DNA of 64,000 nucleotides from Prorocentrum cordatum (GCA_963575745.1 CAUYUJ010014760.1:147001-211000), one strand, 5' to 3'. Numbered from the stretch's first letter, positions 23,230 through 34,057 are shown. Made by a program: numbers and translations. The notes: generated by a model from the letters alone, not told the origin.

Positions 23230-23965
23230 CATCCTCATCATCATCATCATCATGGCCATTATGATGACTACTACTCCTCATCACCTCCCTTCTATCCTGC
23301 CTGTTCAATCCTCTTCCCTCATGCCTTCTTTCGCCTCCCCCCCTGCATCCTCCATCCACGCCCGCGTCCTCCTCTCTCGTCCACGCGGCCCCCGCGCAAC
23401 AGCTGGCGCGCGCACATGCGCGTCTATTCCCCGCTCCTCTACCCCACGGCCCTCTCCCCTTCTCCCCATCCCCTAACCGCCCTCAACTGTTTGCCGCGGG
23501 GCACGCGCGAGGGGCGTGCCGACGCGGGCGCGGCGGCGCCATGCGACCGCCTCCACCGGGCCGTGGGTCGAGCTCCCTGCGAGGCGCAAGCTACGCGAGA
23601 GGCGTGCCGATATGGGCGCCGCGGCACCACAAAGTCACGCTGGGGCTATAAGTGGAGCTCGCCATTGGGCACGAAACGCACGATGGGGGTTGCCGACATG
23701 CGCGCGGCGGCGCCGCGCGAGCACGTCCACTGGGGCCACAAACGAAACTCCGAATGGGGCACGAACCGCGCGAAGGGCGCGCCGAAACGGGCGCGGCGGC
23801 CCCGCGCGAACACCTCCATGATTGGGGCCGTGGGAAGGGCGCCCTGCGGGTTACGAGGCGCACGAGAGGCGTGCCGAAATGGGCGCGGCGGTGCTATGCG
23901 AACACCTCCACTGGGGCTGCAAGGGATTGAATTCCGCGAAAGGGCACGTAATGCGTGATGGGCGC
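23230..23965. repeat. CAT/CCTC low complexity, then about 75-bp satellite
   Basis: 23234-23480 holds CATCAT and CCTCCT runs. From 23505 to 23965 there are about six units with GCGCGAGGGGCGTGCCGA, ATGGGCGCGGCGGC and CACCTCCACTGGGGC. It resembles the 90-bp satellite at 9960-12085 in its GGGGC(G/A)TGCCGA core and may be related. Confidence 0.6.
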
Positions 23966-24385
23966 GCCGAACAAAGTCGACACCAAGAAAAGGGGGAGGA
24001 AACATAAGAGGGGGATGAAGAAAAGGAACGGCGAGGAGTGAGGGTCGCGAGGCGCTGCTGGTTAATTGGTCGAAAACTGTTGGTTGAGCTTTTCAAAATG
24101 ATATGGTTGTTTCTGAAGACGTAGCTTCGTCGTTTTGGTTTTCTGATGTAGATTGGTTTCGTTGGAGCGGGCTCACGAAAACCAGCGCACGGGAGTGTTT
24201 GGATCTATCTCGGCTGACATTCCAAGAAATGCCAGGGCTTGCCCCTCAACTCCTCATGCGAACCAATTTACATAACAAAAACAAGAACGACCAAGTTAAT
24301 TTAGCAAAAAAAGAGGTATCATCTTGGGAAACTCAAAAAGCAATTTTTGACCAATTTGCCGTATATAGCTCCTAGGGGGACAACC
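23966..24385. other. AT-richer unique stretch, no gene called
   Basis: Noticeably lower GC than its surroundings. A 90-residue ORF (24103-24375, plus) has plausible composition (SSFWFSDVDWFRWSGLTKTS) but no start context, domain or splice support. Confidence 0.3.
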
Positions 24386-24389
24386 CCAT

Positions 24390-24479
24390 CATAACCCAAG
24401 CGCTCCCAAGCACTCCCGGCACGCTCCCAAGCGTTCCCAGGCGCTCCCAAGCGCCCCCAGGCGCTCCCAGGCGCGCCTG

Positions 24480-24513
<34 letters not shown>

Positions 24514-24800
24514 CCGGGCGCTCCCAGGCGCTCCCTGGCGCCCCAAGACACTTCCAGGCGCCCCCATGCGCTCCCACGTGTGCCCGGAAGCGCTTGGAGC
24601 GCCACGCGTGTTTTACGCGTCGGGGAAGTATGGCAACGAATGGGGGCGTCTGGGGGCGCATGGGGGCGCCTGGGAGCGCCGGGGGCACTTGGGAGCGCCT
24701 GGGGCGCCTGGAAGCGCCCGGGGGCGCTTGGGAGCGCCTGGGGGCGCTTGGGAACGCCCCGAGCGCATGGGAGCGCCTGGGAGCGTTGTGAGCGCCTGGA
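24390..24800. repeat. GGGAGCGCCT decamer array in inverted orientation
   Basis: The left half (24395-24560) is CGCTCCCAGG repeated; the right half (24640-24800) is its reverse complement GGGAGCGCCT repeated. About 80 bp separate them. A direct-orientation copy of the right half lies at 27550-27715. Confidence 0.8.
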
Positions 24801-24809
24801 ACATGATGG

Positions 24810-25440
24810 AAGTCATATTGTAAAACGCATGATTCTGCGACAGTGGCGCACTTGGTAAGGCAAGTCTCATAAGTGCATCAACGCATGAACATGAAATGAT
24901 ATGTTGTGCAAGGGATGGCGATGGTTTACGTCCGCGGACGCGCATGTGTAGTGTAATTCGCAATGGGTTATGCACGCAGAATCATGACATAATATTTGTT
25001 TGCAAAGGATGGCGAGGGTTTACGTCCGCGGACGCGCATTTGTTAAATCGCAATGGATTCTGCACGCATGATCAAGACATAATATGTTTGGCAAGGGATG
25101 GCGCCAGTTAACATGCCGGGGCGCATGTAAGCGCATGTAGCCGGTTTTCCAGGACTCAAGGTTTAATAATTATAAAATTAATATTTTAGGGTCTACAAGC
25201 TCTGCCGCAGCTGATCACCTCCTGCCTAGGAGCCCACCTGCGGTGGCTGCCAGTCCCACTCGCAAACCACCCCACCATAAAGAACTTTCGGGGACCTAAC
25301 GATTACTTCCTTGTTAAGGAAAGTCTCGTCGGTGTATGAAGGTCATGAAATAATATTTATTACAAGGGATGGCGAGGCTTCACAGCACGCATGATCAGGA
25401 AATACTGCGTTTTGCAAGGGGCGGCGAGGGTTTACATCCG
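24810..25440 (+). repeat. About 105-bp tandem repeat with TCCGCGGA core
   Basis: Three to four units contain GCAAGGGATGGCGAGGGTTT, ACGTCCGCGGACGCGCAT, AATCGCAATGG and GCACGCATGATCA. Partial units recur at 25345-25440, 27820-27900 and 28700-28740. 25190-25290 (GGGTCTACAAGCTCTGCCGC onward) is duplicated at 27437-27530. Confidence 0.7.
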
Positions 25441-25637
25441 GGGGTTGTCAGGGCATATTTAATCGCTTCGCTCATTCCGCCGGCCCATATTGTCGCACCG
25501 TTGTGGGCTAGCCGAGTTTTGGGGCCTCTTGGGGGCAGTTTTGGGGCCTCTTGGGGCCTCTTTTGGGCCTCTTGGGCGCCTCTTGGGGCGTCTTGGGGGC
25601 CTCTTGGGGGCCTCTTGGGGCCTTTTTGGGGCCTCCT

Positions 25638-26708
25638 AGTCGCTTTTGCTCAAGCCGTGCCTCGCCTGGGCCCGCGCCGTCCTCGGGATGGCAGCTGGGG
25701 CCGCTGCGCGCGCTGACGCTGGCGACGCGGGTGCGGCGCGCCGCAGGGCCCTCGAGGCGGCCCGCGGCGCGCTCCTGGCGGCGCACGCTGCCAGCGGCCT
25801 CGCAGGAGTGGCGGTGTCCCGCGACGGGACCCGCCTCTTGCGGGCCGCCGAGGGCCTCCTCCGCGCGGCCATCGCGGAGCTCGGCGCGCGGGCAGCGCCC
25901 GCCCCGCCGGCGCCGGCAGCTGAGGGCCGCCCCGGGCGGCGCAGCCGGCCGCGCGGCCGTGCCGGGCGTGGCGCTGGGGCTCCGCCTGGCGCGCAGGGCG
26001 ACCGCGATGGCGACGACGTGGAGGAGCGGGGCGGGGGTGCGGAAGGTGTAGCACGGGCTGCTGGAGCGCTGGGTGGGACCCCAGGCGCGACGGCGGCGGC
26101 GCAGGCTCGGCGGCGGAGACGCCGCGCGCGGCGTGCGCGGGCGTCGGAGGCGGCAGCGGCGGTGGCCGAGGTGCCCGACGACGACGGCGGTGGCTCCCTG
26201 GACGACTCCTGGGCGGACGGGCTCGGCAGGGCGCCCGACGTGGGGGGGGCGACGGCGACAGCAGCAGCGGTGGAGCAGGCGGAGGCGGCCGCGGGAGCGG
26301 CAGCTGGAGCCAGCGGAGCGGCTGCGAGCGGCGGGGTGGCCGCTGGGGGGGCAGGCGCGGGCCTTCGGTTCGTGCAGGTGCCGCTGGCGGGGCCGCCCGT
26401 CGCCGAGGGCGAGGACGAGGAGAGGGAGCTGTCGCCTCCTGTCGGTGGTGCCGTGTCCTGGGCCGTGTGGCCGCCCCCGCTTGGCGCGCGGTTGCGCGCT
26501 GTGCTGGGCCCCTGGGAAGGGCGCGAGGGCGTGGTGATGACCGTGGGCTTGGCCGCCGTGACGGTCAGGCTCGACAGGCTCGCCGTGCCGAAGGGCAAGA
26601 TCGTCCCGATCTTCCTCGACGACCTGGCGGGGTCGTGGGAGGCTCTCGACTGAGGGCCAGCCTCCAGCGTGGCGGAGTCCGCGGCGTTGGATCAGGGGTG
26701 AAAAAAAA
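25638..26708 (+). mobile_element. mRNA-derived retrocopy with SL remnant, oligo-A and TSD
   Basis: The insert interrupts one arm of the inverted duplication. The uninterrupted arm (28500-28560, reverse) shows the empty site. The same 18 bases, GCCTTTTTGGGGCCTCCT, lie at 25620-25637 and 26709-26726, so they are the target-site duplication. Just inside the left end, 25637-25654 matches the last 18 bases of DinoSL at 14 of 18 positions, with the final GCTCAAG identical. The right end is an eight-A tract (26701-26708). Together these show target-primed insertion of a trans-spliced, polyadenylated mRNA copy. Confidence 0.85.
25688..26653 (+). CDS. ORF of the retrocopy, Ala-rich protein with KOW-like C-terminus
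   Basis: A 321-residue ORF from the first ATG after the spliced-leader remnant (MAAGAAARADAG) to a TGA, with a 47-bp 3' tail before the oligo-A. Most of it is Ala/Gly/Arg-rich and probably disordered, with acidic patches (VPDDDGGGSLDDSW, EGEDEERELS). The last 60 residues look folded: GARLRAVLGPWEGREGVV, then TVRLDRLAVPKGKIVPIFLDD. That G-x-x-G plus beta-strand pattern is KOW-like, as in some RNA- or ribosome-binding proteins; this is a motif-level guess. The frame is intact, so the copy is young or selected. Whether it has a promoter is not visible. Confidence 0.6.
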   Translation: MAAGAAARADAGDAGAARRRALEAARGALLAAHAASGLAGVAVSRDGTRLLRAAEGLLRAAIAELGARAAPAPPAPAAEGRPGRRSRPRGRAGRGAGAPPGAQGDRDGDDVEERGGGAEGVARAAGALGGTPGATAAAQARRRRRRARRARASEAAAAVAEVPDDDGGGSLDDSWADGLGRAPDVGGATATAAAVEQAEAAAGAAAGASGAAASGGVAAGGAGAGLRFVQVPLAGPPVAEGEDEERELSPPVGGAVSWAVWPPPLGARLRAVLGPWEGREGVVMTVGLAAVTVRLDRLAVPKGKIVPIFLDDLAGSWEALD

Positions 26709-27409
26709 GCCTTTTTGGGGCCTCCTGGGCGCCTTCTGGGGCGGAGGGCTCGATTTTTCAGTTCTCGGTTCCCCTCTTCCTGAGCCCGTCTTGGGGCCTC
26801 TTGGTCCGTCTTGGGCGGCACTTGGGCCGTCTTGGGGGCCCTCCTGGGCCGTTCCGGGGCCGTCTTGGGAGCCTCGTGGGCCGTCTTGGAGCGGTCTTGG
26901 GGGCCTCTTGGGCCGTCTTGGAGCGTCCGGAAGCCGAAAAAGCCAGAACGCAAAAAACATAGAAAAAAACAATGAAAATCAACGATTTTGGCCTCTTGGG
27001 GCCCTCTTCGGAGGCCTCTTGGAAGGCCCTTGGGGCGTCCTGGAAGCCTCTTGGGCTGTCTTGGGGCCCTGTTGGGCGTCTTCGGGTGATCTTTGGCCGT
27101 CTCGGGGCCCTCTTGGACCGTCTTGGAGGCTTCTTGGGGGCCTCTTGGCCCGTCCTGGGGCCCTGTAACAGGGCTCCAGCATCTCTGGCCCGACCTTGCC
27201 GGGGACTTGCCGGGACCTTGCCGGGGTACTTTTCGTCCGGGGACCCCCAGGGGCCGCCCCGCGCGCGCGAACTAGAAATACTGTTAACCAAGTACCGGAG
27301 ATCTTAGCACGCCCTGGTCCGTTGGGCCGGCGAATTTTTGTTGCAGGGGATGGCAGGGTTCAGGAAGTTGGATGACATCGGGACGCGTGGAACCTCAGAG
27401 GTCAAGGTT

Positions 27410-27899
27410 TAGTAATCCTAAAATTAATAATTTAAGGTTGAGGGTCTACAAGCTCTGCCGCAGCTGATCCCCTCCTGCCTAGGAGCCCACCTGCGGTGGC
27501 TGCCAGTACCCCACCATAAAGATCATCTCTCCCTTCGTTGTAAGTACAACGAATGGGAGCGCTTGGGGGCGCATGGGAGCGCCTGGGAGCGCTGGGGGCG
27601 CTTGGGAGCGCCTGGAACGCCTGGGAGCGCCTGGGAGCGCTTGGGAGCGCCTGGCAGCGCTTGGGAACGCCCCGAGCGCTTGGGAGGGCTTGGGAGCGTT
27701 GTGAGCGCCTGAAACATCATGGAAGTCATATGGTAAAACACAAGATTCTGCGACAGCGGCGCAGTTGGTAAGGACAGTGTCGTAGGTGCATGAACGCATA
27801 ATCAGACAATACTATTTTTGGAATGGATGGCGAAGGTTTACGTCCGCGGACGCGCATTTGTATTGTAAATCGCAAGTGGCTTATGCAAGCATGATCAGG
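27410..27899 (+). repeat. Second copy of the 24.6-25.3 kb module (spacer of the palindrome)
   Basis: Directly repeats blocks from 24610-25000 and 25190-25290 in rearranged order: GGGTCTACAAGCTCTGCCGC, ACAACGAATGGGAGCG decamers, GATTCTGCGACAG, and ACGTCCGCGGACGCGCAT. Confidence 0.7.
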
Positions 27900-28698
27900 A
27901 AATTCGCCGGCCCAACGGGCCAGGGCGTGCTAAGATCTCCGGCACCTGGTTAACAGTATTTCTAGTTCGCGCGCGCGGGGCGGCCCCTGGGGGTCCCCGG
28001 ACGAAAAGTACCCCGGCAAGGTCCCGGCAAGTCCCCGGCAAGGTCGGGCCAGAGATGCCGGAGCCCTGTTACAGGGCCCCAGGACGGGCCAAGAGGCCCC
28101 CAAGAAGCCTCCAAGACGGTCCAAGAGGGCCCCGAGACAGCCAAAGATCGCCCGAAGACGCCCAACAGGGCCCCAAGACAGCCCAAGAGGCCTCCAAGAC
28201 GCCCCAAGGGCCTTCCAAGAGGCCTCCGAAGAGGGCCCCAAGAGGCCAAAATCGTTGATTTTCATTGTTTTTGCTATGTTTTTTGCGTTCTGGCTTTTTC
28301 GGCTTCCGGACGCTCCAAGACGGCCCAAGAGGCCCCCAAGACCGCTCCAAGACGGCCCACGAGGCTCCCAAGACGGCCCCGGAACGGCCCAGGAGGGCCC
28401 CCAAGACGGCCCAAGTGCCGCCCAAGACGGACCAAGAGGCCCCAAGACGGGCCCAAGAGGGGCTCAAGAGGGGAACCGAGAACTGAAAAATCGAGCCCTC
28501 CGCCCCAGAAGGCGCCCAGGAGGCCCCAAAAAGGCTCCAAGAGGCCCCCAAGAGGCCCCCAAGACGCCCCAAGAGGCGCCCAAGAGGCCCAAAAGAGGCC
28601 CCAAGAGGCCCCAAAACGGCCCCCAAGAGGCCCCAAAACTCGGCTAGCCCACAACGGTGCGACAATATGGGCCGGCGGAATGAGCGAAGCGATTAAAT

Positions 28699-29555
28699 AA
28701 TACATGTTGCAAGGGACGGCGCCAATTTACATGCCGGGGTTGTATGTGCATGAGTTTTCGGTGTTCAGGGCTTAGTAATCTTAGGATTAAGAATCCACTC
28801 GCCCAAACTCGCAGCCTGTTGGACATGCCCCACCCACCCATGACCCAAGACATATTAATCTCAAAACGACGACGGCGTTGTCTCTACACTGCGTCGCTGG
28901 CGCTGGGCCGAGCCCTCCACCGCGTCACGGCGGAGTCGTAGCGATGCGTTGAGACCCGGCTTGCGCCGCTCACCACCGCCGCCCGCCGCGGCGGCGCCAG
29001 AAAAGCGTCGACGAGGCGCAGCTGCGCCTTCCTCCGGGAGCTTCTCGGCGAGAGGCCCCCGAGGGAGGGGGGCTTCTGGGCGGCCGCGGTCGCCCTGCCG
29101 CGCTGGCCCCGCGGCGCTCGAGCGCGCTGCGGAGTGTCAGCGCGGCGGGGCGGCCGTGGCCGCTCGGGGGCCCAGGGGGGCGTGTCCAGCCTCAACGGGG
29201 CGGCCCCTGGGGAAGGGCACGGGGGCGGCGCTCAGCCCGAAAGGGTCGAGGTCGCGCCCGTGCCTTTCGCAGAGGACTAACGGCGCCATGTCTGGCATTC
29301 CGATGCCAGCGTCTCCTCCCAGAGCGCCATTCCTGGCACTCCGAGGCCAAAAACCTGCACGAGGGGCGCGCCGAAATGGGGGGCGGCATAAAGGGCGCCG
29401 AAGGGCGGCCGTGGGAGCTTCAAGATTAAAAAATGCATTGGTTCTTAGTTCTTAGGGCTTGCGCGCGGAACCATCCCAACCCCTCTCGTCAGGAGGTCGG
29501 GGGGGATGAATGGATGCGCGCTGCCCCGCCCCATCCACTCAGAGTCATTGCTTTT
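28699..29555. other. No firmly supported gene
   Basis: 28860-29290 is GC-rich with two long frames; a CCCTTCCCCAG acceptor-like site on the minus strand (near 29205) is followed by Pro/Arg-rich translation I cannot validate. AGGGCGCGCCGAAATGGG near 29356 resembles the 75-bp satellite. Confidence 0.3.
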
Positions 29556-29689
29556 AGGGTTTAGGGATCAACGCCCCTCGCTCCCCCCTGTCTAGGGGGG
29601 AAGAAACTTTCCGCGCCGACGTGCCGGGCGTTCCAGCGATGGGCCGAGGCTCGGAGTGCGACGCGGAGCCAGGCGCAAAAGCATTTTGT

Positions 29690-31410
29690 AAACCGAAACG
29701 CCGCAAACTGCAAATTTGACCACCGATGCGCTGCAAGCCGGAGCCGGAACCGAACCCTCAAGCATTTTGATGACAAAAGCACCGCAAACAGCAATTTGAC
29801 CACGGAAGCGCTGCAAACGGCACATTTGAACACCGAAGCGCCGCAAACAACGATTTTGAACACCGAAGCGCCGCAAACAGAAAATTTGAACACCGAAATG
29901 AAGCAAACGGCGCATTTGAACACCGAAACGCAGCAAAAAACAAATTTGAACACCGAAACGCCGCAAACGCCAAATTTGAACACCGAAACGCCGCAAACGG
30001 CACATTTCAGCACCGAAACGCCGCAAACAGCAAATTTGCACACGGGAGCGCCGCAAACAGCAAATTTGAACACCGAAACGCCGCAAACGGCACATTCGAC
30101 AACCGAAACGCCGCAAACAGCAAATTTGAACACCGACGCGCCGCAATCAGCAAATTTGAGCACGGAAGCGCCGCAGACGAGACATTCGAATCTGAAACAC
30201 CGCAAACAGCAAATTTGAACACCGAAACGCAGCAAAAAACAAATTTAGAAACCGAAACGCCGCAAACCGAAACGACACACACAGCAAGCATGAGCAGCAA
30301 ATTTGAGCATCGAAACGCGGCAAAGAGCAAATTTGACAACCGAAGCGCCGCAAACGGCACATTCGAACACCCAAACACAGCAAACATGACATTCGAACAC
30401 CGAAACGCCGCAAACAACAAATTTCAACAACGAAACGCCGCAAACAGCCATTTAAACACCGAAACGCCGCAAATAGCAAATTTGAACACCGAAACGTCGC
30501 AAACAACAAATTTGAACACCGAAACAACGCAAAATTTTACCACCGAAACGCCGCAAACGACACATCTGAACACCGAAACGCCGCAAACAGCAAATTTGAC
30601 CACCAAAACGCCGCACACATCAATTTTGAACACCCCAACGCCGCAAAATGCACATTTGAGCACCGACGCCGCAAAGACCAAATTTGAACACCGAAACGCC
30701 GCGCACAACAAATTTCAGCATCGAAGCGCTGCAAACGGCACATTTGAACAGCGACGCGCCGCAATCAGCAAATTTGAACACCGAAACGCAGCAAACAACA
30801 AATTTGAACACCGAAACGCCGCAAACGGCACATTTCAACACCGAAACGCCGCAAACAGCAAATTTGAGCACCGATGCGCCGCACACGACAAATTTCAGCA
30901 ACGATGCGCCGCAAACTACACAGTTGATCACCGAAGCGCAGCAAACAGCACAATTGTGCACGCAAACGCAGCAAACAACAAATTTCAGCAACGAAACGCC
31001 GCACACAGCATATTTGACCACCGAAACGCATCAAACAGCAAATTCGATCACCGAAACGCGGCATAACAAGTTTGAACACCGAAACGCTGCAAACGGCACA
31101 ACACCGAAACGCCGCAAACAACAAATTTGAACAAACGCCGCAAACAGCAAATTTGAACACCGAAACGCCGCAAACACCAAATTTGAGCACCGAAACGCTG
31201 CAAGCAGCAAATTTGGCCGCCAACAGCAAATTTGAACACCGAAACGCCGCAAACGGCACATTTGAACACCGAAACGCCGCAAAGAGCAAATTTGAACACC
31301 GAAACGCCGCAAACAGCAAATTTGAACACCGAAACGCCGCAAACGGCACATTTACCCACCGAATGCAGCAAACAGCAAATTTGAACACCGAAACGCTGCA
31401 AACAAGAGCC
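29690..31410 (+). repeat. 30-bp satellite, about 57 units
   Basis: The unit joins CGAAACGCCGCAAACAGC to AAATTTGAACAC. The 30-bp period keeps one reading phase: one frame reads TETPQTANLN over and over, and antisense frames read FKFAVCGVSV. Occasional indels (near 31075-31140 and 31215) shift phase. I do not regard it as protein-coding without transcript evidence. Confidence 0.85.
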
Positions 31411-31419
31411 CGCGCGCGA

Positions 31420-31745
31420 GGAAACCCAGCGCCAGGTGGGTGCCCGGGCCTAGGAGACCCACCCCCACCTGCCTGGGTGCACCTAGGAAACTCAGCACCA
31501 CCTGGCTGCGTGAGCTTCGGAAACCCAATCTCACCTGCCAGGGTGAACCTGGGAACCCAAGCCAACGTTGGTGAGCTGACCTAGGAACCCAGCCCGACGT
31601 TGCTGGGCTGACCCTAGGGAACCAGACCTGGGTGTGTGCCCAGAGGAAGCCAGGCCCACGTGGTTGGGTAAACCTAGGGGACCAAGCCTACGTTGGTGGC
31701 CCTAGGAAGCCCAGGCGTAGGTTGCCTAGCGAAGGTCTGCAAGGG
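31420..31745. repeat. About 45-bp tandem repeat
   Basis: Seven or eight diverged units containing CTAGGAACCCAG and a GTTGGTGGGCTGACC-like block. It directly follows the 30-bp satellite. Confidence 0.65.
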
Positions 31746-31924
31746 AACTGCGGGCGCTTCCGGCCCAGGGTTACGGGTTATCTGTTTCTAAGCAGAGCAC
31801 CGCCTCAGGCCGGCAGGCCAATTGTAGCGGCGAGCTCGACGTGCAGCTCGCTCGTACTGCCAGAACCTTACAGGCGTGGCGATGCGCGCCCCCAGGTCCG
31901 CGCCTGCAGTTTAGGGCTTCGGTG

Positions 31925-32030
31925 AGGGTTAGGGGTTAGGGTTAGGGTTGCGGTTAGGGGTTAGGGTTCGGTTTCGGGTTAGGGACTAGAGTCAGGGTTT
32001 GGGGTTAGGGTCTAGGGCTAGGGGTAAGCT
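31925..32030. repeat. Degenerate telomere-like repeat
   Basis: GGGTTAGGGTTAGGG-type heptamers and hexamers with many variants. Related to, but not identical with, the TTTAGGG telomere known in dinoflagellates; interstitial here. Confidence 0.55.
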
Positions 32031-32054
32031 GAGGTGAGGTCGGCGGCCGATTTC

Positions 32055-32430
32055 GGTGGCCGGGGCTGGGTGCCCGGGTGCCCGGGGGTGCCCGGGTGGC
32101 CGATTTCAGTGGCCGGGCCCGGGTGCCCGGGTGCCCGGGTGCCCGGGGGTGCTCGGGGGTGCCTGGGGGTGCCCGGGGGTGCCCGGGGGTGCCCGATAGC
32201 CCAATAGCCCAGTAGCCCTATAGCCCTATAGCCGTATAGCCCTATAGCCCTGTAGCCCTATAGCCCTGTAGCCTTATATCCCTATATCCCTAATAGCCTT
32301 ATAATATCCCTATAGCCCTATAACCCCATAGTCCATATAGCTCTATAGCCCCATAGCCCTATAGGTCACAGTCCTATAGCCCTATAGCCCGGTAGCCCTA
32401 TAGCCGTATTGCCCTATAGCCCTAACAAAA
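32055..32430. repeat. GTGCCCGGG then CCTATAGC short tandem repeats
   Basis: 32055-32195 repeats GTGCCCGGG / GGTGCCCGGG. 32196-32430 repeats a 9-10 bp CCCTATAGC unit. Both are slippage-type arrays. Confidence 0.8.
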
Positions 32431-32601
32431 ATCTGATTGGGGCTTTTCTCCGGTATCATGGTTTTTACCTAACAGCTTTAGCTGATAGGTTACTAGTGGG
32501 GTCAAAAGAGAGCAGCAGATGACTCCACAGGGGGGTCGGGGCGGCATCCGGGGAGCTGTGTCCGAACTCGTGTCCGAATGCGCTTTTCGCAAACAGTCAC
32601 A

Positions 32602-33014
32602 CACTTCGTGCTCTTCGACCTCCCAGAACTCCATTCCCGGGCCACATTCTGAATGCCTGGAGCCAACTGTAGGCCACTTCGTGCTCTTCGACTTCCCAGA
32701 ACTCCATTCCCGGGCCACATTTTGAATGCCCGGAGCCAACTGTAGGCCACTTCGTGCTCTTCGAGTTCCCAGAACTCCATTCCCGGGCCACATTTTGAAT
32801 GCCCGGAGCCAACTGTAGGCCACTTCGTGCTCTTCGAGTGCCCAGAACTCCATTCCCGGGCCACATTTTGAATGCCCGGAGCCAACTGTAGGCCACTTCG
32901 TGCTCTTCGAGTTCCCAGAACTCCATTCCCGGGCCACATTTTGAATGCCCGGAGCCAACTGTAGGCCACTTCGTGCTCTTCGAGTTCCCAGAACTCCATT
33001 CCCGGGCCACATTT
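32602..33014 (-). repeat. 73-bp satellite, six units
   Basis: Units start at 32602, 32675, 32748, 32821, 32894 and 32967 (CACTTCGTGCTCTTCGA). They include CCATTCCCGGGCCACATT and GCCCGGAGCCAACTG. 73 is not a multiple of three, yet the minus strand stays open through all three frames in turn (MWPGNGVLG, then NVAREWSSG, then CGPGMEFWELEEHE). Confidence 0.9.
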
Positions 33015-33945
33015 TGATGCTGATGCAGAGGCTGAGAATGGTGATGCTGATGCTGAGGCTGAGGCTGAGGCAGGCAGGCTGAGGCTGATGAGGCTGAGGC
33101 AGGCTGAGGCTGAGGCCGAGGCTGAAGGCAGGCTGAGGCAGACGCTGAGGCAGGCTGAGGCTGAGGCAGGCTGAGGCTGAGGCTGAGGCTGAGGCAGGCT
33201 GATGCTGAGGCAGGCTGAGGCTGAGGCTGAGGCTGAAGCAGACTGAGGCTGAGGCAGGCTGAGGCAGGCTGAGGCAGGCTGATGCTGAGGCAGGCTGAGG
33301 CTGAGGCTGAGGCTGAGGCTGAGGCGGATGCAGGCTGATGCTGAGGCAGGCTGAGGCACAGAGGCTGAGGCTGAAGGCAGACTGAGGCTGAGGCTGAAGC
33401 AGGCTGAGGCTGAGGCAGGCTGAGGCTGAGGCTGCAGGCTGAGGCTGAGGCTGAGGCTGAGGCAGGCTGAGGCTGAGGCAGGCTGAGGCTGAGGCTGAGG
33501 CTGAAGGTGAGGCTGAGGCTGTGGCTGAGGCAGGCTGAGGCAGACGCTGAGGCAGGCTGATGCTGAGGCAGGGTGAGGCTGAGGCTGAGGCTGATGCAGG
33601 CTGAGGCTGAGGCAGGCTGAGGCTGAGGCCGAGGCTGAAGGCAGGCTGAGGCTGAGGCTGAAGCAGGCTGAGGCTGAGGCTGAGGCTGAGGCTGAGGCTG
33701 AGGCTGAGGCTGAGGCTGAGGCTGAGGCAGGCTGAGGCTGAGGCAGGCTGAGGCTGAGGCTGAGGCTGAAGGCAGACTGAGGCTGAGGCTGAAGCAGGCT
33801 GAGGCTGAGGCTGAGGCTGAGGCAGGCTGAGGCTGAGGCTGAGGCAGGCTGATACTGAGGCAGGCTGAGGCTGTGACTGCGACTGCCGCTGCCACTACGA
33901 CTGTCATCGCGAATGCGACTGCGACTGCGACTGCGAGAACAGCAG
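33015..33945 (-). repeat. GAGGCT / GAGGCAGGCT low-complexity array
   Basis: Hexamer and decamer units (GAGGCT, GAGGCAGGCT) for about 870 bp, grading into GACTGC words at 33870-33940. The minus strand would read Ser-Ala/Leu-Ser/Gln-Pro repeats. It starts exactly at the end of the sixth 73-bp unit. Confidence 0.85.
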
Positions 33946-34057
33946 AACTCTACAACTGGATTCTCATCTGAATCTTAAGGGGAATGCTTCCATATATGCT
34001 TCTACACATCGCTGTTAGGTTGCTTTGCCGGGATAATTTTTTAAGGCAATGGTTATG

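Larger units (their letters stand above)
25457..28698. repeat. Inverted duplication, about 0.8-kb arms, 0.56-kb spacer
   Basis: Left arm 25457-27337, right arm 27900-28698. The arms are near-identical reverse complements made mostly of CTTGGGG/CCAAGAGG decamers. They share unique blocks, such as CGTCCGGAAGCCGAAAAAGC and GCACGCCCTGG at the inner ends. The left arm is longer only because a retrocopy is inserted (25638-26726 including one target repeat); without it the arms are 792 and 799 bp. Confidence 0.85.

Noticed and set aside
25508-26953. 481-aa minus-strand ORF over the retrocopy
   Set aside because: It spans decamer repeat, the insert in antisense and repeat again; the plus frame has the ATG, tail and splice-leader context.
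29690-31410. CRISPR-like array
   Set aside because: Units are contiguous with no unique spacers, and the setting is eukaryotic; it is a plain tandem satellite.
32597-33907. 436-aa Ser/Ala/Gln/Pro repeat ORF
   Set aside because: Read from GAGGCT and 73-bp repeats; period and composition follow the satellite.
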